This document shows positions 27,005-35,891 of a stretch of DNA of 47,435 nt, piece by piece. Within the stretch, counting starts at the first letter, position 1. Every line of letters starts with the position of its first letter. Source of the DNA: Thermoleophilaceae bacterium (GTDB lineage: Bacteria; Actinomycetota; Thermoleophilia; Solirubrobacterales; Thermoleophilaceae); assembly GCA_025928265.1 (NCBI GenBank), contig JAICJV010000013.1:1-47435 (forward strand), written 5' to 3'. A program made the position numbers and the translations under genes. The notes under the pieces were generated by a model, which was not told the origin of the DNA, did no database searches, and saw only the letters and a list, made by a program, of their open reading frames with translations.

Positions 27005-27023
27005 CGCTGCTGGAATATCGCCC

Positions 27024-28184
27024 ATGGATGGGCAGCGCCGAGCTTTCATGATCGTGATCGACGCCTGCGGCGCGGGCGCGCTGCCGGATGCCGGCCGCTA
27101 CGGCGACGAGGGCACGAACACGCTCGCGCACGTGGCCGCGCTGGCGGGTGGGCTCGAGCTGCCGGTCCTCCAGCGCCTCGGGCTCGGCAACGTGATGCCG
27201 ATCGAAGGCGTCGCGCCTGTCGAGCGCCCGGTCGTGCACGGCCGGCTGGCGCCGCTCGGCTCCGGCAAGGACTCGACGGCCGGTCACTGGGAGCTGATGG
27301 GAATCCCCGCGCCGGTGCTGCCTGTGTACCTCGACGGGTTTCCGGCCGAGTTGATCGGCGAGTTCGCGCAGCTCACGGGGCGCGGGGTCATCTGCAACGC
27401 GCGCGCCGAGGGGCTCGGTGCGATCGCGGCGTTCGGCGAGGAGCACATGCGCACCGGCGACCTCATCGTCTACACCTCGCAGGACTCGGTCTTCCAGGTG
27501 GCGGCGCACACCTCGGTCGTCTCCGAGGAGGAGCTCTACGACTACTGCCGCATCGCCCGGCGGATGCTGGACGTCGGCCGCGTGATCGCGCGCCCGTTCG
27601 ACGGCGACCCGGGCGCGTTCCGCCGCACGTCGGGACGCCACGACTTCGCCATCGCACCGCCCGCGCGCAGCTATCTCGACGAGCTCTGCGAGGACGGGAT
27701 GGAGGTGCACGCGGTGGGGAAGGTGGCCGACATCTTCCTCGAGCGCGGGATCACGCGGGTGCATCCCGGCCACGACAACCGCACGGCGCTGGACTCGGTC
27801 GGCAGGCTGATGGACGACGCGGGCCGGGGCCTCGTCTTCGCCAACCTCGTCGACACCGACCAGGTACACGGCCATCGCAAGGACGTCGCGGGGTTCGCGG
27901 CGGCGCTCGCGGAGATCGACACGGCCGTCGGGGAGTGGCTCGAGCGGATGGGTCCCGGCGACCTGCTCTGCATCTGCGCCGATCACGGCTGCGATCCCGC
28001 GCATCCGGGCACCGACCACACGCGCGAGTACTCGCCGCTGCTCGCGACGTTCGCGGGGCAGGACGGCCGGCGGGTGGACGCCGCGATGGCGTGCGTCGGG
28101 GCGAGCGCGCTGCGCTGGATCAGCGGGCACGACGCGGATCTTCCGGGCGAGCCGTTCACGCCGGCGCTCGTAAGCTCGGGGTAG
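27024..28184 (+). CDS. deoB: Phosphopentomutase
   Basis: A 386-residue metalloenzyme that interconverts ribose/deoxyribose 1- and 5-phosphates in nucleoside salvage. It belongs to the alkaline-phosphatase superfamily: the first metal site is FMIVIDACGAGALPDAGRYG, GKDSTAGHWELMGI follows, and further ligands are in FANLVDTDQVHGHRKD and CADHGCDPAHPGTDHTREYS. Length is typical. The xerD-deoB order is as in Bacillus (ripX-drm). Its stop TAG overlaps the mutM GTG by one base, and the last codons carry the mutM promoter hexamer. Confidence 0.95.
   Translation: MDGQRRAFMIVIDACGAGALPDAGRYGDEGTNTLAHVAALAGGLELPVLQRLGLGNVMPIEGVAPVERPVVHGRLAPLGSGKDSTAGHWELMGIPAPVLPVYLDGFPAELIGEFAQLTGRGVICNARAEGLGAIAAFGEEHMRTGDLIVYTSQDSVFQVAAHTSVVSEEELYDYCRIARRMLDVGRVIARPFDGDPGAFRRTSGRHDFAIAPPARSYLDELCEDGMEVHAVGKVADIFLERGITRVHPGHDNRTALDSVGRLMDDAGRGLVFANLVDTDQVHGHRKDVAGFAAALAEIDTAVGEWLERMGPGDLLCICADHGCDPAHPGTDHTREYSPLLATFAGQDGRRVDAAMACVGASALRWISGHDADLPGEPFTPALVSSG
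28171..28176 (+). promoter_or_regulatory. -10-like hexamer TAAGCT inside deoB
   Basis: TAAGCT lies 7 bases before the GTG at 28184, within the last codons of deoB, giving mutM a probable internal leaderless promoter. Confidence 0.45.
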
Positions 28185-29032
28185 TGCCGGAACTCCCCGA
28201 GGTAGAGACCATCCGCCGTGCTCTGGCCCCCGCCGTCGAGGGCCGGGTGATCGAGCTGATTCAGGTGCTTGATCCGCGCTGGTGCGAGCCCGCGCCGCCG
28301 GAGGAACTGAGGGCCGCCGTGGACGGGCGCCGCGTGGAGCGCATCGAGCGGCGCGGCAAATACCTCGACTGGGTGCTCGAGGACGAGGTCCACCTGGTCA
28401 TGCACCTGCGGATGACCGGCAACATCCTGCTCGTCCGCCGCGATGACCCCGAGCCCCCGTACGTGCGCGTGCGAATCGTGCTCGACTCGGGCGAGCAGGC
28501 GCTCTTCACCGACCCGCGGCGGTTCGGCACGGGCGTGGTGCTCCTGGGCGACGCCGCGCGCGACACGTACTTCTCGGAGCGGCTGGGGGTCGAGCCGCTC
28601 AGCCCCGACTTCACCACGGAGGGCCTGCGCGCGCTCGCGAAGGGCCGCAAGCAGCCGGTCAAGGCGTTCCTCCTCAGCCAGGAGCGGATCGCGGGAGTCG
28701 GCAACATCTACGCCGACGAGGCGTTGTTCCGCGCGCGGATCCATCCGCAGCGGCCGGTCGGCAATCTCACGCGCCCGCAACTGGAGGCCCTGCGCGGCGC
28801 CGTGATCGAGTCGCTCGAGGCGGGCATCGACGCGCGCGGCGCGTCGATCGACGACTTCCGCCATCCCGACGGCGCGCGCGGGAGCTTCCAGGACCGCTTC
28901 CTGATCCACCTGCGCGAGGGCGAGCCGTGCGTGCGCTGCGGCGCACCCGTCAAGAAGATGCGCGCAGCCGGACGCGGGACCTACGTGTGCGAGCGCTGCC
29001 AGCCGCGCCCGCGGGCGAAGCGGCGCACCTAG
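28184..29032 (+). CDS. mutM: Formamidopyrimidine-DNA glycosylase
   Basis: A 282-residue base-excision repair enzyme removing oxidised purines such as 8-oxoguanine. The N-terminus after initiator removal is PELPEVETIRRAL, with Pro2 as the Schiff-base nucleophile and Glu3. A lysine in RRGKYLDW, the H2TH domain (QERIAGVGNIYADEALFRAR) and a C-terminal zinc finger (CVRCGAPVKKMRAAGRGTYV then CERC) are all present. The GTG at 28184 overlaps the deoB stop and is required for the PELPE N-terminus. It converges on a small membrane protein gene at a shared CTAG. Confidence 0.96.
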   Translation: MPELPEVETIRRALAPAVEGRVIELIQVLDPRWCEPAPPEELRAAVDGRRVERIERRGKYLDWVLEDEVHLVMHLRMTGNILLVRRDDPEPPYVRVRIVLDSGEQALFTDPRRFGTGVVLLGDAARDTYFSERLGVEPLSPDFTTEGLRALAKGRKQPVKAFLLSQERIAGVGNIYADEALFRARIHPQRPVGNLTRPQLEALRGAVIESLEAGIDARGASIDDFRHPDGARGSFQDRFLIHLREGEPCVRCGAPVKKMRAAGRGTYVCERCQPRPRAKRRT

Positions 29033-29166
29033 CTCCGGGTGCCCTCGCGCCGCTCGCGGCGCCGCTCGCGCATCGTCACCACCACGAGCCAGATGATGAA
29101 GCCCAGCGTGGGCACCAGGATCAGGAGCGATTCGATCCAATGTCCGGCATGTGCGAAGACGAGCAT
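29029..29166 (-). CDS. 45-residue single-pass membrane protein
   Basis: A short frame with ATG at 29166. Sequence begins MLVFAHAGHW, continues with one clear membrane helix (IESLLILVPTLGFIIWLVVV), and ends in a strongly basic/acidic tail (TMRERRRERREGTRS). This layout is typical of real small membrane proteins, and the frame fills the gap exactly, sharing its stop with mutM at the palindrome CTAG (29029-29032). Function unknown. I recall similar tiny proteins beginning with an AHAGHW-like motif in other actinobacteria, but cannot verify this here. Confidence 0.6.
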   Translation of the reverse strand: MLVFAHAGHWIESLLILVPTLGFIIWLVVVTMRERRRERREGTRS

Positions 29167-29365
29167 CGAGCCCTAGTTTCGCACGCGACGCGCCCTCCCG
29201 ATCACGTCGCCGTCGCGCGGTCGCGCCCGTTCACGATCAGGTGCAGCAGCGGGAGGAGGAACAGGATCGCGCCAAGCCCCACCAGCACCCGGCCGGCGAT
29301 CAGAGCAGGTCTGGCCGCCCGCGACTTTCTGTGCGCCCGGCGCGCGCCAGACCAGCGGGAGGAAG

Positions 29366-29635
29366 CTACGCCGCGAGCAGCGTCTGAAGCGTGCCGTCGC
29401 GATCGGCCTCGAGCAGCTCGCGGAAGCCGCCGATCGATCGCTCGCCCACCACGATCTGCGGGAACGTCATCTGGCCGGTGCGCTCCACGAGGGCGGCGCG
29501 GCCGGAGGGGTCCTTGGCGAGGTTGATCTCCTCGTATTCGACGCCACGCGCGCTCAGCAGGGCTTTCGCCTGCCGGCAGAACCCACATGGGTCGGTCGTG
29601 TACATCGTTATGCGGGACCCGTTGACGTCCGCCAT
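29366..29635 (-). CDS. Glutaredoxin
   Basis: An 89-residue thioredoxin-fold oxidoreductase. The active site is TDPCGFCRQAKALL (Cys17 and Cys20), a CGFC variant of the glutaredoxin CPYC. TFPQIVVGERSIGGFRELLE carries the conserved cis-proline and glycine pair that bind a thiol cofactor. In actinobacteria lacking glutathione it may work as a mycoredoxin-like protein, which is inference. ATG at 29635, with TAGACT 9 bases before it on the minus strand. It is divergent from recO, and the two -10 elements overlap. The 199 bases between it and the small membrane protein hold only a weak 28-codon frame. Confidence 0.9.
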   Translation of the reverse strand: MADVNGSRITMYTTDPCGFCRQAKALLSARGVEYEEINLAKDPSGRAALVERTGQMTFPQIVVGERSIGGFRELLEADRDGTLQTLLAA

Positions 29636-29641
29636 GGGCGC

Positions 29642-29650
29642 GAAAGTCTA
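29642..29650. promoter_or_regulatory. Overlapping divergent -10-like elements for recO and glutaredoxin
   Basis: GAAAGT (29642-29647, plus) lies 7 bases before the recO GTG. TAGACT (29650-29645, minus) lies 9 bases before the glutaredoxin ATG. They share three base pairs. Confidence 0.45.
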
Positions 29651-29654
29651 GATA

Positions 29655-30371
29655 GTGGCCGCGCCGTTCAAGACAGAGGCAGTCGTGCTCCGCTCGATCA
29701 GGTACGGCGAGGCCGACCGGATCCTGCACCTCTACAGCCGCGAGCATGGCCGTCTCGGCGCCATAGCGAAGGGTGCGCGCAGGGTGAAGTCGCGGCTCGG
29801 CGGACGGCTCGAGCCGCTCTCGCGTGTGAATCTGATCCTGCGCCAGGGGCGCGGCGATCTCTGCACGGTGACGGGTGTGGACACGGTCGACGCCCACCCG
29901 GGCCTGCGCGAGAGCTGGGCGGCGCTCCAGCGCGCCACGCAGGCGTGCGACGCGGTGCTGCGCCTGCTCGACTCGGCCGAGCCGAACGAGCCCGCCTACA
30001 ACCTGCTCTGCCGCGAGTTGCGGCTGCTGGGTGGCGACCCGCACGCCGCCACGCGCGCCCACGCGCTCAGCTTCCGGCTCAAGCTGCTGCTGGCAGCCGG
30101 GTTCGCGCCCGAGCTGGCCGCGTGCGCCTCGTGCGGCGAGCGCGAGCATCTGTCGGCGTTCTCGGCCAGCGCCGGCGGCGTGGTGTGCCCCGGCTGCGAG
30201 GCCGGATCGTTCCCGCTCAGCGGCGAGGCGCACGAGTTCCTGGTCATGGCGCTCGGCCGTCCGCTTGCGGACGCGCCCGATGCGCCGGAGCGAGCACTCG
30301 CGCAGGCCGACCGCGCGATCGGCGAGACGCTCGAACACCATGCCCATGTGAGGTTGAGAAGGGTCGCCTAG
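29655..30371 (+). CDS. recO: DNA repair protein RecO
   Basis: A 238-residue RecF-pathway protein that loads RecA onto SSB-coated DNA. The N-terminal OB-fold has KTEAVVLRSIRYGEADRILH and GRLGAIAKGARRVKSRLGGR. The helical C-terminal part contains a CxxC...CxxC zinc site (CASCGEREHLSAFSA then VVCPGCEAG). GTG start supported by GAAAGT at 7 bases. Its stop TAG is also the first half of the ppdK -10 hexamer. The recO...dnaG-rpoD arrangement matches Firmicutes. Confidence 0.94.
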   Translation: MAAPFKTEAVVLRSIRYGEADRILHLYSREHGRLGAIAKGARRVKSRLGGRLEPLSRVNLILRQGRGDLCTVTGVDTVDAHPGLRESWAALQRATQACDAVLRLLDSAEPNEPAYNLLCRELRLLGGDPHAATRAHALSFRLKLLLAAGFAPELAACASCGEREHLSAFSASAGGVVCPGCEAGSFPLSGEAHEFLVMALGRPLADAPDAPERALAQADRAIGETLEHHAHVRLRRVA

Positions 30372-30374
30372 ACT
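30369..30374 (+). promoter_or_regulatory. -10-like hexamer TAGACT overlapping the recO stop
   Basis: TAGACT lies 9 bases before the TTG at 30384. Its first three bases are the recO stop codon. Confidence 0.5.
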
Positions 30375-30383
30375 GTCGCCGCC

Positions 30384-33023
30384 TTGGCGGGTCAGGCAAC
30401 CAAATGGGTCTACGAGTTCTCCGAGGGCTCGAAGGAGATGCGCGATCTGCTCGGCGGCAAGGGCTCAGGCGTCGCCGAGATGACACGCGTCCTGGGTGAG
30501 GACAAGGTCCCCGCCGGGTTCACGATCACGACGGACGCGTGCGTCGCCTACATGGAGGCCGGCCGCGAGGAGCCCGAGGGCCTCGAGGAGCAGGTCGCCG
30601 AGGCGCTCGCCGACCTCGAGAAGAAGACCGGCAAGAAGCTGGGCGACGATGACGACCCGCTGCTCGTGTCGGTCCGCTCGGGCGCGCGCGAGTCGATGCC
30701 GGGGATGATGGACACCGTCCTCAACCTGGGCCTGGGCGACCGCTCCGTCGAGGGGCTGGCGAAGAAGACCGAGAACGAGCGCTTCGCCTGGGACTCCTAC
30801 CGCCGCTTCGTGCAGATGTTCGGCAACGTCTGCCGTGGCGTGCCGGGCGAGAAGATCGAGGATGCGATCAAGCGGCGCAAGAGGGACGCCGGCGTGAAGG
30901 ACGACACCGAGCTCTCCGTCGACGACCTGAAGGGCCTCGTCGACGACTTCAAGGCGCTCTACCGCGACGTCACCGACGAGGACTTCCCGCAGGACCCGCA
31001 GGAGCAGCTGGCGCAGGCCATCCGCGCCGTGTTCGACTCGTGGGACTCGCCGCGCGCGAAGGAGTACCGGCGCATCAACCACATCCCGGACCAGTGGGGC
31101 ACGGCGGTCAACGTCCAGCAGATGGTCTTCGGCAACAAGGGCGACACGTCGTGCTCGGGCGTCGCGTTCAGTCGCGACGAGATCACGGGCGCGCCCGAGC
31201 CGTCGGGCGACTACCTCGTCAACGCGCAGGGCGAGGACGTCGTGTCGGGGGTACGCACGCCTCGGGACATCTCCGAGATGAAGGAGCAGATGCCCGAGGC
31301 GTACTCAGACCTGATGGACATCCTGAAGACGCTCGAGTCCCACTACAAGGACATGCAGGACACGGAGTTCACCGTGGAGGAGGAGCACCTCTACATGCTC
31401 CAGACCCGCAACGCGAAGCGGCCTGCGCAGGCTGCGGTGCGGTTCGCGGTGGACGCGGTGAACGAGGGGCTCCTGACGAAGGAGGAGGCGCTCGCGACCA
31501 TCCACGCCGACAAGCTCGACGCGCTCCTTCACCCGACCTTCGAGGCGAACGCGGACTACGACGTGCTCGCGAAGGGAGTGAGCGCTTCGCCGGGCGCGGC
31601 CAAGGGCGAGATCGTGTTCACCGCCGACGACGCGGTCACGGCGTCGGCGGCGGGCCGCGACGTGGTGCTCGTGCGTCCGTTCACGGAGGCCGACGACGTG
31701 GCCGGCTTCTTCGCGGCAAAGGGGATCGTCACGAGCGAGGGCGGCAAGGCGAGCCATGCGGCGCTCGTTGCGCGCGGCATGGGGCGCCCGGCGGTGACGG
31801 GGGCGTCCGCGCTCGAGATCGACCTCGGCTCGAAGGAGGTCCGCGTGAACGGCACGGTCCTGCACGAGGGCGACCGCATCGCGCTTGACGGCACGACCGG
31901 CGAGGTGACGGTCGACGACGTGCCGCTGGTGGACCCGGAGGTGGACGAGAACTTCGAGCAGATCCTGGAGTGGGCTGACGAGATCCGGCGCCTGGGCGTG
32001 CGCGCCAACGCGGACACTCCGGAGGACGCCTGCAGGGCGCGCGAGTTCGGCGCCGAGGGCATCGGCCTCTGCCGGACCGAGCACATGTTCATGGCCGCCG
32101 ACCGCCAGCCCAAGATGCGGGCGATGATCATGGCCGAGTCCGAGGAGGACCGACGCGAGGCCCTTGGGAACCTCCTACCCCTTCAGCAAAAGGACTTCGA
32201 GGGCCTGTTCGAGGCGATGGAGGACCTGCCGGTCACGATCCGCCTGCTCGACCCGCCGCTGCACGAGTTCCTCCCCGACCTCGAGGAGATCTCGCAGCAG
32301 GTCGAACGCGCGCGGATCGAGCGCACGCCGGACCTCGAGGACCTCGAGCACACGCTCGAGCGGATCCACTCGCTCCACGAGACCAACCCGATGCTCGGCA
32401 CCCGCGGGGTCCGCCTCGGGATCATCCACCCCGAGATCTACGCGATGCAGGTGCAGGCGATCGTGCGCGCGGCAAAGGCGGTGACCGAGCGCTGTGGCAG
32501 GGCGCCGCTGATCGAGATCATGATCCCGCTAGTGGCCTACGAGCGCGAGCTTCAGAAGATGCGCAAGCTCGTGGAGAAGGTCGTCGCGGACGAGAACGGC
32601 GGTGAGCTCGAGGTTCAGGTGGGCACGATGATCGAGCTGCCGCGCGCGTGCTTCGTGGCCGACCGGATCGCCCAGGAGGCCGACTTCTTCTCGTTCGGCA
32701 CGAACGACCTCACCCAGACCGCGCTCGGCTTCTCGCGCGACGACGTCGAGGGCGGCTTCCTCTCGCGCTACATGGAGGACAAGGTGCTCGACCGCAGCCC
32801 GTTCGAGACGATCGACAAGCCGGGCGTGGGGTGGCTCGTGCGGCTGGCCGCCTGGACCGGCCGCGAGGCGAAGCCTGAGCTCAAGCTCGGCATCTGCGGC
32901 GAGCACGGCGGTGACCCCGAGTCGATCGCCTTCTTCGACATGGCCGGGCTCGACTACGTGAGCTGCTCGCCGTACCGAGTACCCATTGCGAGGGTCGCGG
33001 CGGCGCAGGCACAGCTCGGATAG
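30384..33023 (+). CDS. ppdK: Pyruvate, phosphate dikinase
   Basis: An 879-residue enzyme interconverting pyruvate, ATP and phosphate with PEP, AMP and pyrophosphate. Domains in order: the nucleotide-binding ATP-grasp (DLLGGKGSGVAEMTRVLG; SGARESMPGMMDTVLNLGLG; RFVQMFGNVCRGV), the swivelling phospho-histidine domain (GIVTSEGGKASHAALVARGM with the catalytic His), and the C-terminal PEP/pyruvate barrel (EGIGLCRTEHMFMA; FSFGTNDLTQTALGFSRDD; LGICGEHGGDPESIAFF with the catalytic Cys). TTG start. The regulatory kinase/phosphatase often found beside ppdK is not here. Its position between recO and dgt is typical of Clostridia-like orders. A strong hairpin begins at the stop codon. Confidence 0.96.
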   Translation: MAGQATKWVYEFSEGSKEMRDLLGGKGSGVAEMTRVLGEDKVPAGFTITTDACVAYMEAGREEPEGLEEQVAEALADLEKKTGKKLGDDDDPLLVSVRSGARESMPGMMDTVLNLGLGDRSVEGLAKKTENERFAWDSYRRFVQMFGNVCRGVPGEKIEDAIKRRKRDAGVKDDTELSVDDLKGLVDDFKALYRDVTDEDFPQDPQEQLAQAIRAVFDSWDSPRAKEYRRINHIPDQWGTAVNVQQMVFGNKGDTSCSGVAFSRDEITGAPEPSGDYLVNAQGEDVVSGVRTPRDISEMKEQMPEAYSDLMDILKTLESHYKDMQDTEFTVEEEHLYMLQTRNAKRPAQAAVRFAVDAVNEGLLTKEEALATIHADKLDALLHPTFEANADYDVLAKGVSASPGAAKGEIVFTADDAVTASAAGRDVVLVRPFTEADDVAGFFAAKGIVTSEGGKASHAALVARGMGRPAVTGASALEIDLGSKEVRVNGTVLHEGDRIALDGTTGEVTVDDVPLVDPEVDENFEQILEWADEIRRLGVRANADTPEDACRAREFGAEGIGLCRTEHMFMAADRQPKMRAMIMAESEEDRREALGNLLPLQQKDFEGLFEAMEDLPVTIRLLDPPLHEFLPDLEEISQQVERARIERTPDLEDLEHTLERIHSLHETNPMLGTRGVRLGIIHPEIYAMQVQAIVRAAKAVTERCGRAPLIEIMIPLVAYERELQKMRKLVEKVVADENGGELEVQVGTMIELPRACFVADRIAQEADFFSFGTNDLTQTALGFSRDDVEGGFLSRYMEDKVLDRSPFETIDKPGVGWLVRLAAWTGREAKPELKLGICGEHGGDPESIAFFDMAGLDYVSCSPYRVPIARVAAAQAQLG

Positions 33024-33052
33024 CAGCCCGCAGAAGGCAGCCTGCGGGCTGC
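33023..33052 (+). terminator. Hairpin directly after ppdK
   Basis: An 11-bp stem: GCAGCCCGCAG (33023-33033) pairs with CTGCGGGCTGC (33042-33052), loop of 8. It starts at the last base of the stop codon. No U tract follows, and the 3' arm contains a repeated TGCGGGC unit. Confidence 0.55.
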
Positions 33053-33074
33053 GGGCTGCCGCCGGTCGCGCTGC

Positions 33075-33080
33075 CACAAT
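33075..33080 (+). promoter_or_regulatory. -10-like hexamer CACAAT for dgt
   Basis: CACAAT lies 7 bases before the ATG at 33088 and decides that start over in-frame codons upstream. Confidence 0.45.
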
Positions 33081-33087
33081 CGCATAC

Positions 33088-34092
33088 ATGGCAGTAGCGG
33101 CCGAAATCTCCTTCCACGAGCGGATGCAGGCCGCAGAGGCGACTCTGCTCTCGCCCCTCGCTGCCCGCTCGTATCCGGCGCTCCGCGCGAGAGAAGAGCC
33201 CGATTCGCCGCTGCGCACGCCGTTCCAGCGCGATCGCGACCGGATCGTTCATTCCAAGGCGTTCCGGCGGCTCAAGCACAAGACGCAGGTGTTCATCTCG
33301 CCCGAGGGGGATCACTACCGGACACGGCTCACGCACACGCTCGAAGCGGCCGGCATCGCGCGCACGGTGGCACGGGCGCTCGGGCTGAACGAGGACCTCG
33401 CGGAGGCGATCGCGCTCGGCCACGACCTCGGCCATCCGCCGTTCGGCCACATCGGCGAGGACGTGCTCGACGCGTGCCTGCGCGAGCGCTACGGGGTCGG
33501 CTTCCGCCACAACCACCACTCGCTGCGGATCGTCGAGCGGCTCGAGCGCGACGGCGCCGGGCTGAACCTCACCGAGCAGGTCCGCGACGGGATCCTGAAC
33601 CACACGGGCCCCGATCTGCCCGCCACGCTGGAGGCGCGGATCGTGCGGCTGGTCGACCGGGTGGCATACATCAACCACGACATCGACGACGCTCTTCGCG
33701 CCGGCGTCCTGCGGCCCGATGATCTCCCACGCGCCGAGATCGAGGCGCTCGGCGCGAGCAGCTCGGCGCGGATCGACACGCTCGTGCGCGACATGGTCGA
33801 GCGCTCCTCGGCCGCCGGCGACATCGTGCAGGGCCCGGAGGCCGGTGAGGCGATGATGCGGCTGCGGGCGTTCATGTTCGACCGCGTCTACATCGGCCAG
33901 GTCACGCGCAGCGAGGCCGAGCGGATCGAGCGGATGCTGCGGGCGCTGTTCGCGCACTACTCGGAGGAGCCGCCGCCGGCGATGGTCGAGGGCGCATCGG
34001 ACACGGATCGGATCGTGGACTGGTTGGCCGGGATGACCGACCGTTTCGCCCTGCGCGCGTTCACTGAATTATCGCTGCCAAGAGCGCTCTGA
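33088..34092 (+). CDS. dgt: dGTP triphosphohydrolase
   Basis: A 334-residue HD-domain enzyme hydrolysing dGTP to deoxyguanosine and triphosphate. FQRDRDRIVHSKAFRRLKHK and TQVFISPEGDHYRTRLTHTL carry the first metal ligand, LAEAIALGHDLGHPPFGHIG has the HD pair, and DGILNHTGPDLPATLEA plus RLVDRVAYINHDIDDALRAG complete the site. The ATG at 33088 is chosen because CACAAT lies 7 bases before it and it starts just ahead of conserved sequence. It precedes dnaG, a common neighbour in Gram-positive genomes; dNTP pool control next to primase fits replication. Confidence 0.94.
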   Translation: MAVAAEISFHERMQAAEATLLSPLAARSYPALRAREEPDSPLRTPFQRDRDRIVHSKAFRRLKHKTQVFISPEGDHYRTRLTHTLEAAGIARTVARALGLNEDLAEAIALGHDLGHPPFGHIGEDVLDACLRERYGVGFRHNHHSLRIVERLERDGAGLNLTEQVRDGILNHTGPDLPATLEARIVRLVDRVAYINHDIDDALRAGVLRPDDLPRAEIEALGASSSARIDTLVRDMVERSSAAGDIVQGPEAGEAMMRLRAFMFDRVYIGQVTRSEAERIERMLRALFAHYSEEPPPAMVEGASDTDRIVDWLAGMTDRFALRAFTELSLPRAL

Positions 34093-34117
34093 CGCTGTCA
34101 GACGGCCATTCAGCGTC

Positions 34118-34123
34118 TAGCCT
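34118..34123 (+). promoter_or_regulatory. -10-like hexamer TAGCCT for dnaG
   Basis: TAGCCT lies 10 bases before the ATG at 34134, leaving a leader of at most a few bases for dnaG-rpoD. Confidence 0.45.
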
Positions 34124-34133
34124 GGTTGCCTGA

Positions 34134-35891
34134 ATGAGGCTCTATACGAAGGACTCGATCGAGCGCGTGAAGGACGCGGTCGACATGGTCGAGCTCGTGG
34201 GTGCCAGGACGGACCTGCGGCGGGTGGGCAGCAGGTGGACCGCGTTGTGCCCGTTCCACGACGAGCGCACGCCGTCGTTCTCGGTCGACGCCCAGCGCGG
34301 CTTCTACCACTGCTTCGGGTGCGGGGCCTCCGGGGACGCGATCGGGTTCGTCGAGGCGATGGAGGGACTCGACTTCCGCGAGGCCGTGGAGTCGCTCGCC
34401 GACCGCTACGGCGTCGAGCTCAAGCGCGAGCAGGAGGATCCCCAGGCGGAGGAGGAGCGCAAGCGGCGCGAGCGCCTGCTCAAGCTGATCGAGCGCACGA
34501 CCTCCTACTACGAGCGCGTTCTGTGGGAGTCGGCCGAGGCTGCCCACGCGCGCGACTATCTCGCGAGCCGCGGCCTCGAGGAGGAGGTCCTGCGCACCTA
34601 CCGCGTCGGGTACTCGCCGAGCGCGTGGGACAAGGTGCTGCTCGCGGCCCAGCGCGACGGCTTCTCGCGCGAGGAGCTGCTCGCCGCCGGGCTCGCCCAG
34701 CAGGGCCGGAACGGAGGCGGGGTCTACGACCGCTTCCGCGGCCGGATCATGTTCCCGCTGGCGGACGCCCGCGGTCGCGTGCTCGGGTTCGGCGCGCGGA
34801 CGCTGGGGGAGGGGCGCGGGCCGAAGTACCTCAACACGTCCGAGAACTCGATCTACCACAAGGGCAGGCAGCTCTTCGGCATCCACCAGGCGCGGCCGGC
34901 CGCGGCGAGCGCCGGCCGGATCGTGGCGGTCGAGGGCTACACCGACGTGCTCGCCCTGCACCAGGCGGGGATCAGGGAGGCGGTGGCGATCATGGGCACG
35001 GCGCTCACCAACGAGCAGCTGCAGGAGCTGCGGCGAGCGGCGCCCACCGCGTACTTCGCGCTCGACGCCGACAGCGCCGGACAGGAGGCGATGCTGCGCG
35101 CCGGCCATATGGCGCGCGATCGTGACCTCGAGCTGCTCGTGGTCCAGCTTCCGGACGGGCGCGATCCAGCCGAGCTCGTGGCGGAGAACGGCGCCGGCGC
35201 CTTCCTCTCGCTGCTCGACCGGGCGCTGACGGTGGCGGAGTTCGAGGTGCGTCGTGTGCTCGCCTCCGCGGACCTCGGGACCCCGCGCGGGCGCGATCAC
35301 GCGCTGGCGGCACTGCGTCCGATCGTGGCGGGGGTCCCCCCGCGGACCGCAACTCGCGACGAGCTCGTGCGTTTGGTTGCAGACAGGCTCAACGTCGATC
35401 CCAGCTACGTCATGAGTCAGGACTCGCCCTCTACGGCGCCTTCGGCCGAGGCGTCGCGACCGCGCCCCCGGGCGCCGCTGGCTCCGCTCGACGCGGTCGC
35501 CAAGTCCGAGCGCGGCTTCCTGGCCATGTGCCATGGCTCCGAGCTGGGTAAGGAGTATCTGGAGCGGCTCGAGCGCGATCACTTCTCGTATGAGCCGCTG
35601 TGGCGGGTCCGTGAGCATCTGCTCAGCCACTGGGATGACCCGCTAATCGCCCTACCGGATGACGATGAATCATTCGCCGTGCTGATTAAAGACGTGGTGC
35701 TGAGGGCCGAAAATGACGATGTGTCCGCAGAGGCTCTTCGACTGACTTTTCTCCAGCTGGATCTCGCGCGCGTGAATCGCGGACTCAGGCGCGCGGAGCA
35801 GGACCAAGACTTCGACGTCCAGCGGACGCTTGCCAGAGACCGGCAGCGGCTGCGCGACCAAATCGACGAGTTGATGGGGTTGACGCTTTGA
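34134..35891 (+). CDS. dnaG: DNA primase
   Basis: A 585-residue primase synthesising RNA primers at the fork. The zinc finger is [12 protein letters not shown]...[12 protein letters not shown] at about residues 38-65. The RNA polymerase core follows: [39 protein letters not shown], the TOPRIM acidic residues in [17 protein letters not shown] and [18 protein letters not shown]. The C-terminal helicase-binding domain is present ([20 protein letters not shown]). Length is typical. Its stop overlaps the rpoD start (TTGA), so dnaG and rpoD form the classical macromolecular-synthesis operon. Confidence 0.97.
   Translation: MRLYTKDSIERVKDAVDMVELVGARTDLRRVGSRWTALCPFHDERTPSFSVDAQRGFYHCFGCGASGDAIGFVEAMEGLDFREAVESLADRYGVELKREQEDPQAEEERKRRERLLKLIERTTSYYERVLWESAEAAHARDYLASRGLEEEVLRTYRVGYSPSAWDKVLLAAQRDGFSREELLAAGLAQQGRNGGGVYDRFRGRIMFPLADARGRVLGFGARTLGEGRGPKYLNTSENSIYHKGRQLFGIHQARPAAASAGRIVAVEGYTDVLALHQAGIREAVAIMGTALTNEQLQELRRAAPTAYFALDADSAGQEAMLRAGHMARDRDLELLVVQLPDGRDPAELVAENGAGAFLSLLDRALTVAEFEVRRVLASADLGTPRGRDHALAALRPIVAGVPPRTATRDELVRLVADRLNVDPSYVMSQDSPSTAPSAEASRPRPRAPLAPLDAVAKSERGFLAMCHGSELGKEYLERLERDHFSYEPLWRVREHLLSHWDDPLIALPDDDESFAVLIKDVVLRAENDDVSAEALRLTFLQLDLARVNRGLRRAEQDQDFDVQRTLARDRQRLRDQIDELMGLTL

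Noticed and set aside
29202-29288. A 28-codon minus-strand frame (GTG at 29288) with one hydrophobic stretch after the glutaredoxin gene
   Set aside because: Too short, no promoter or ribosome-binding site, and no recognisable start context; it may be chance in high-GC DNA.
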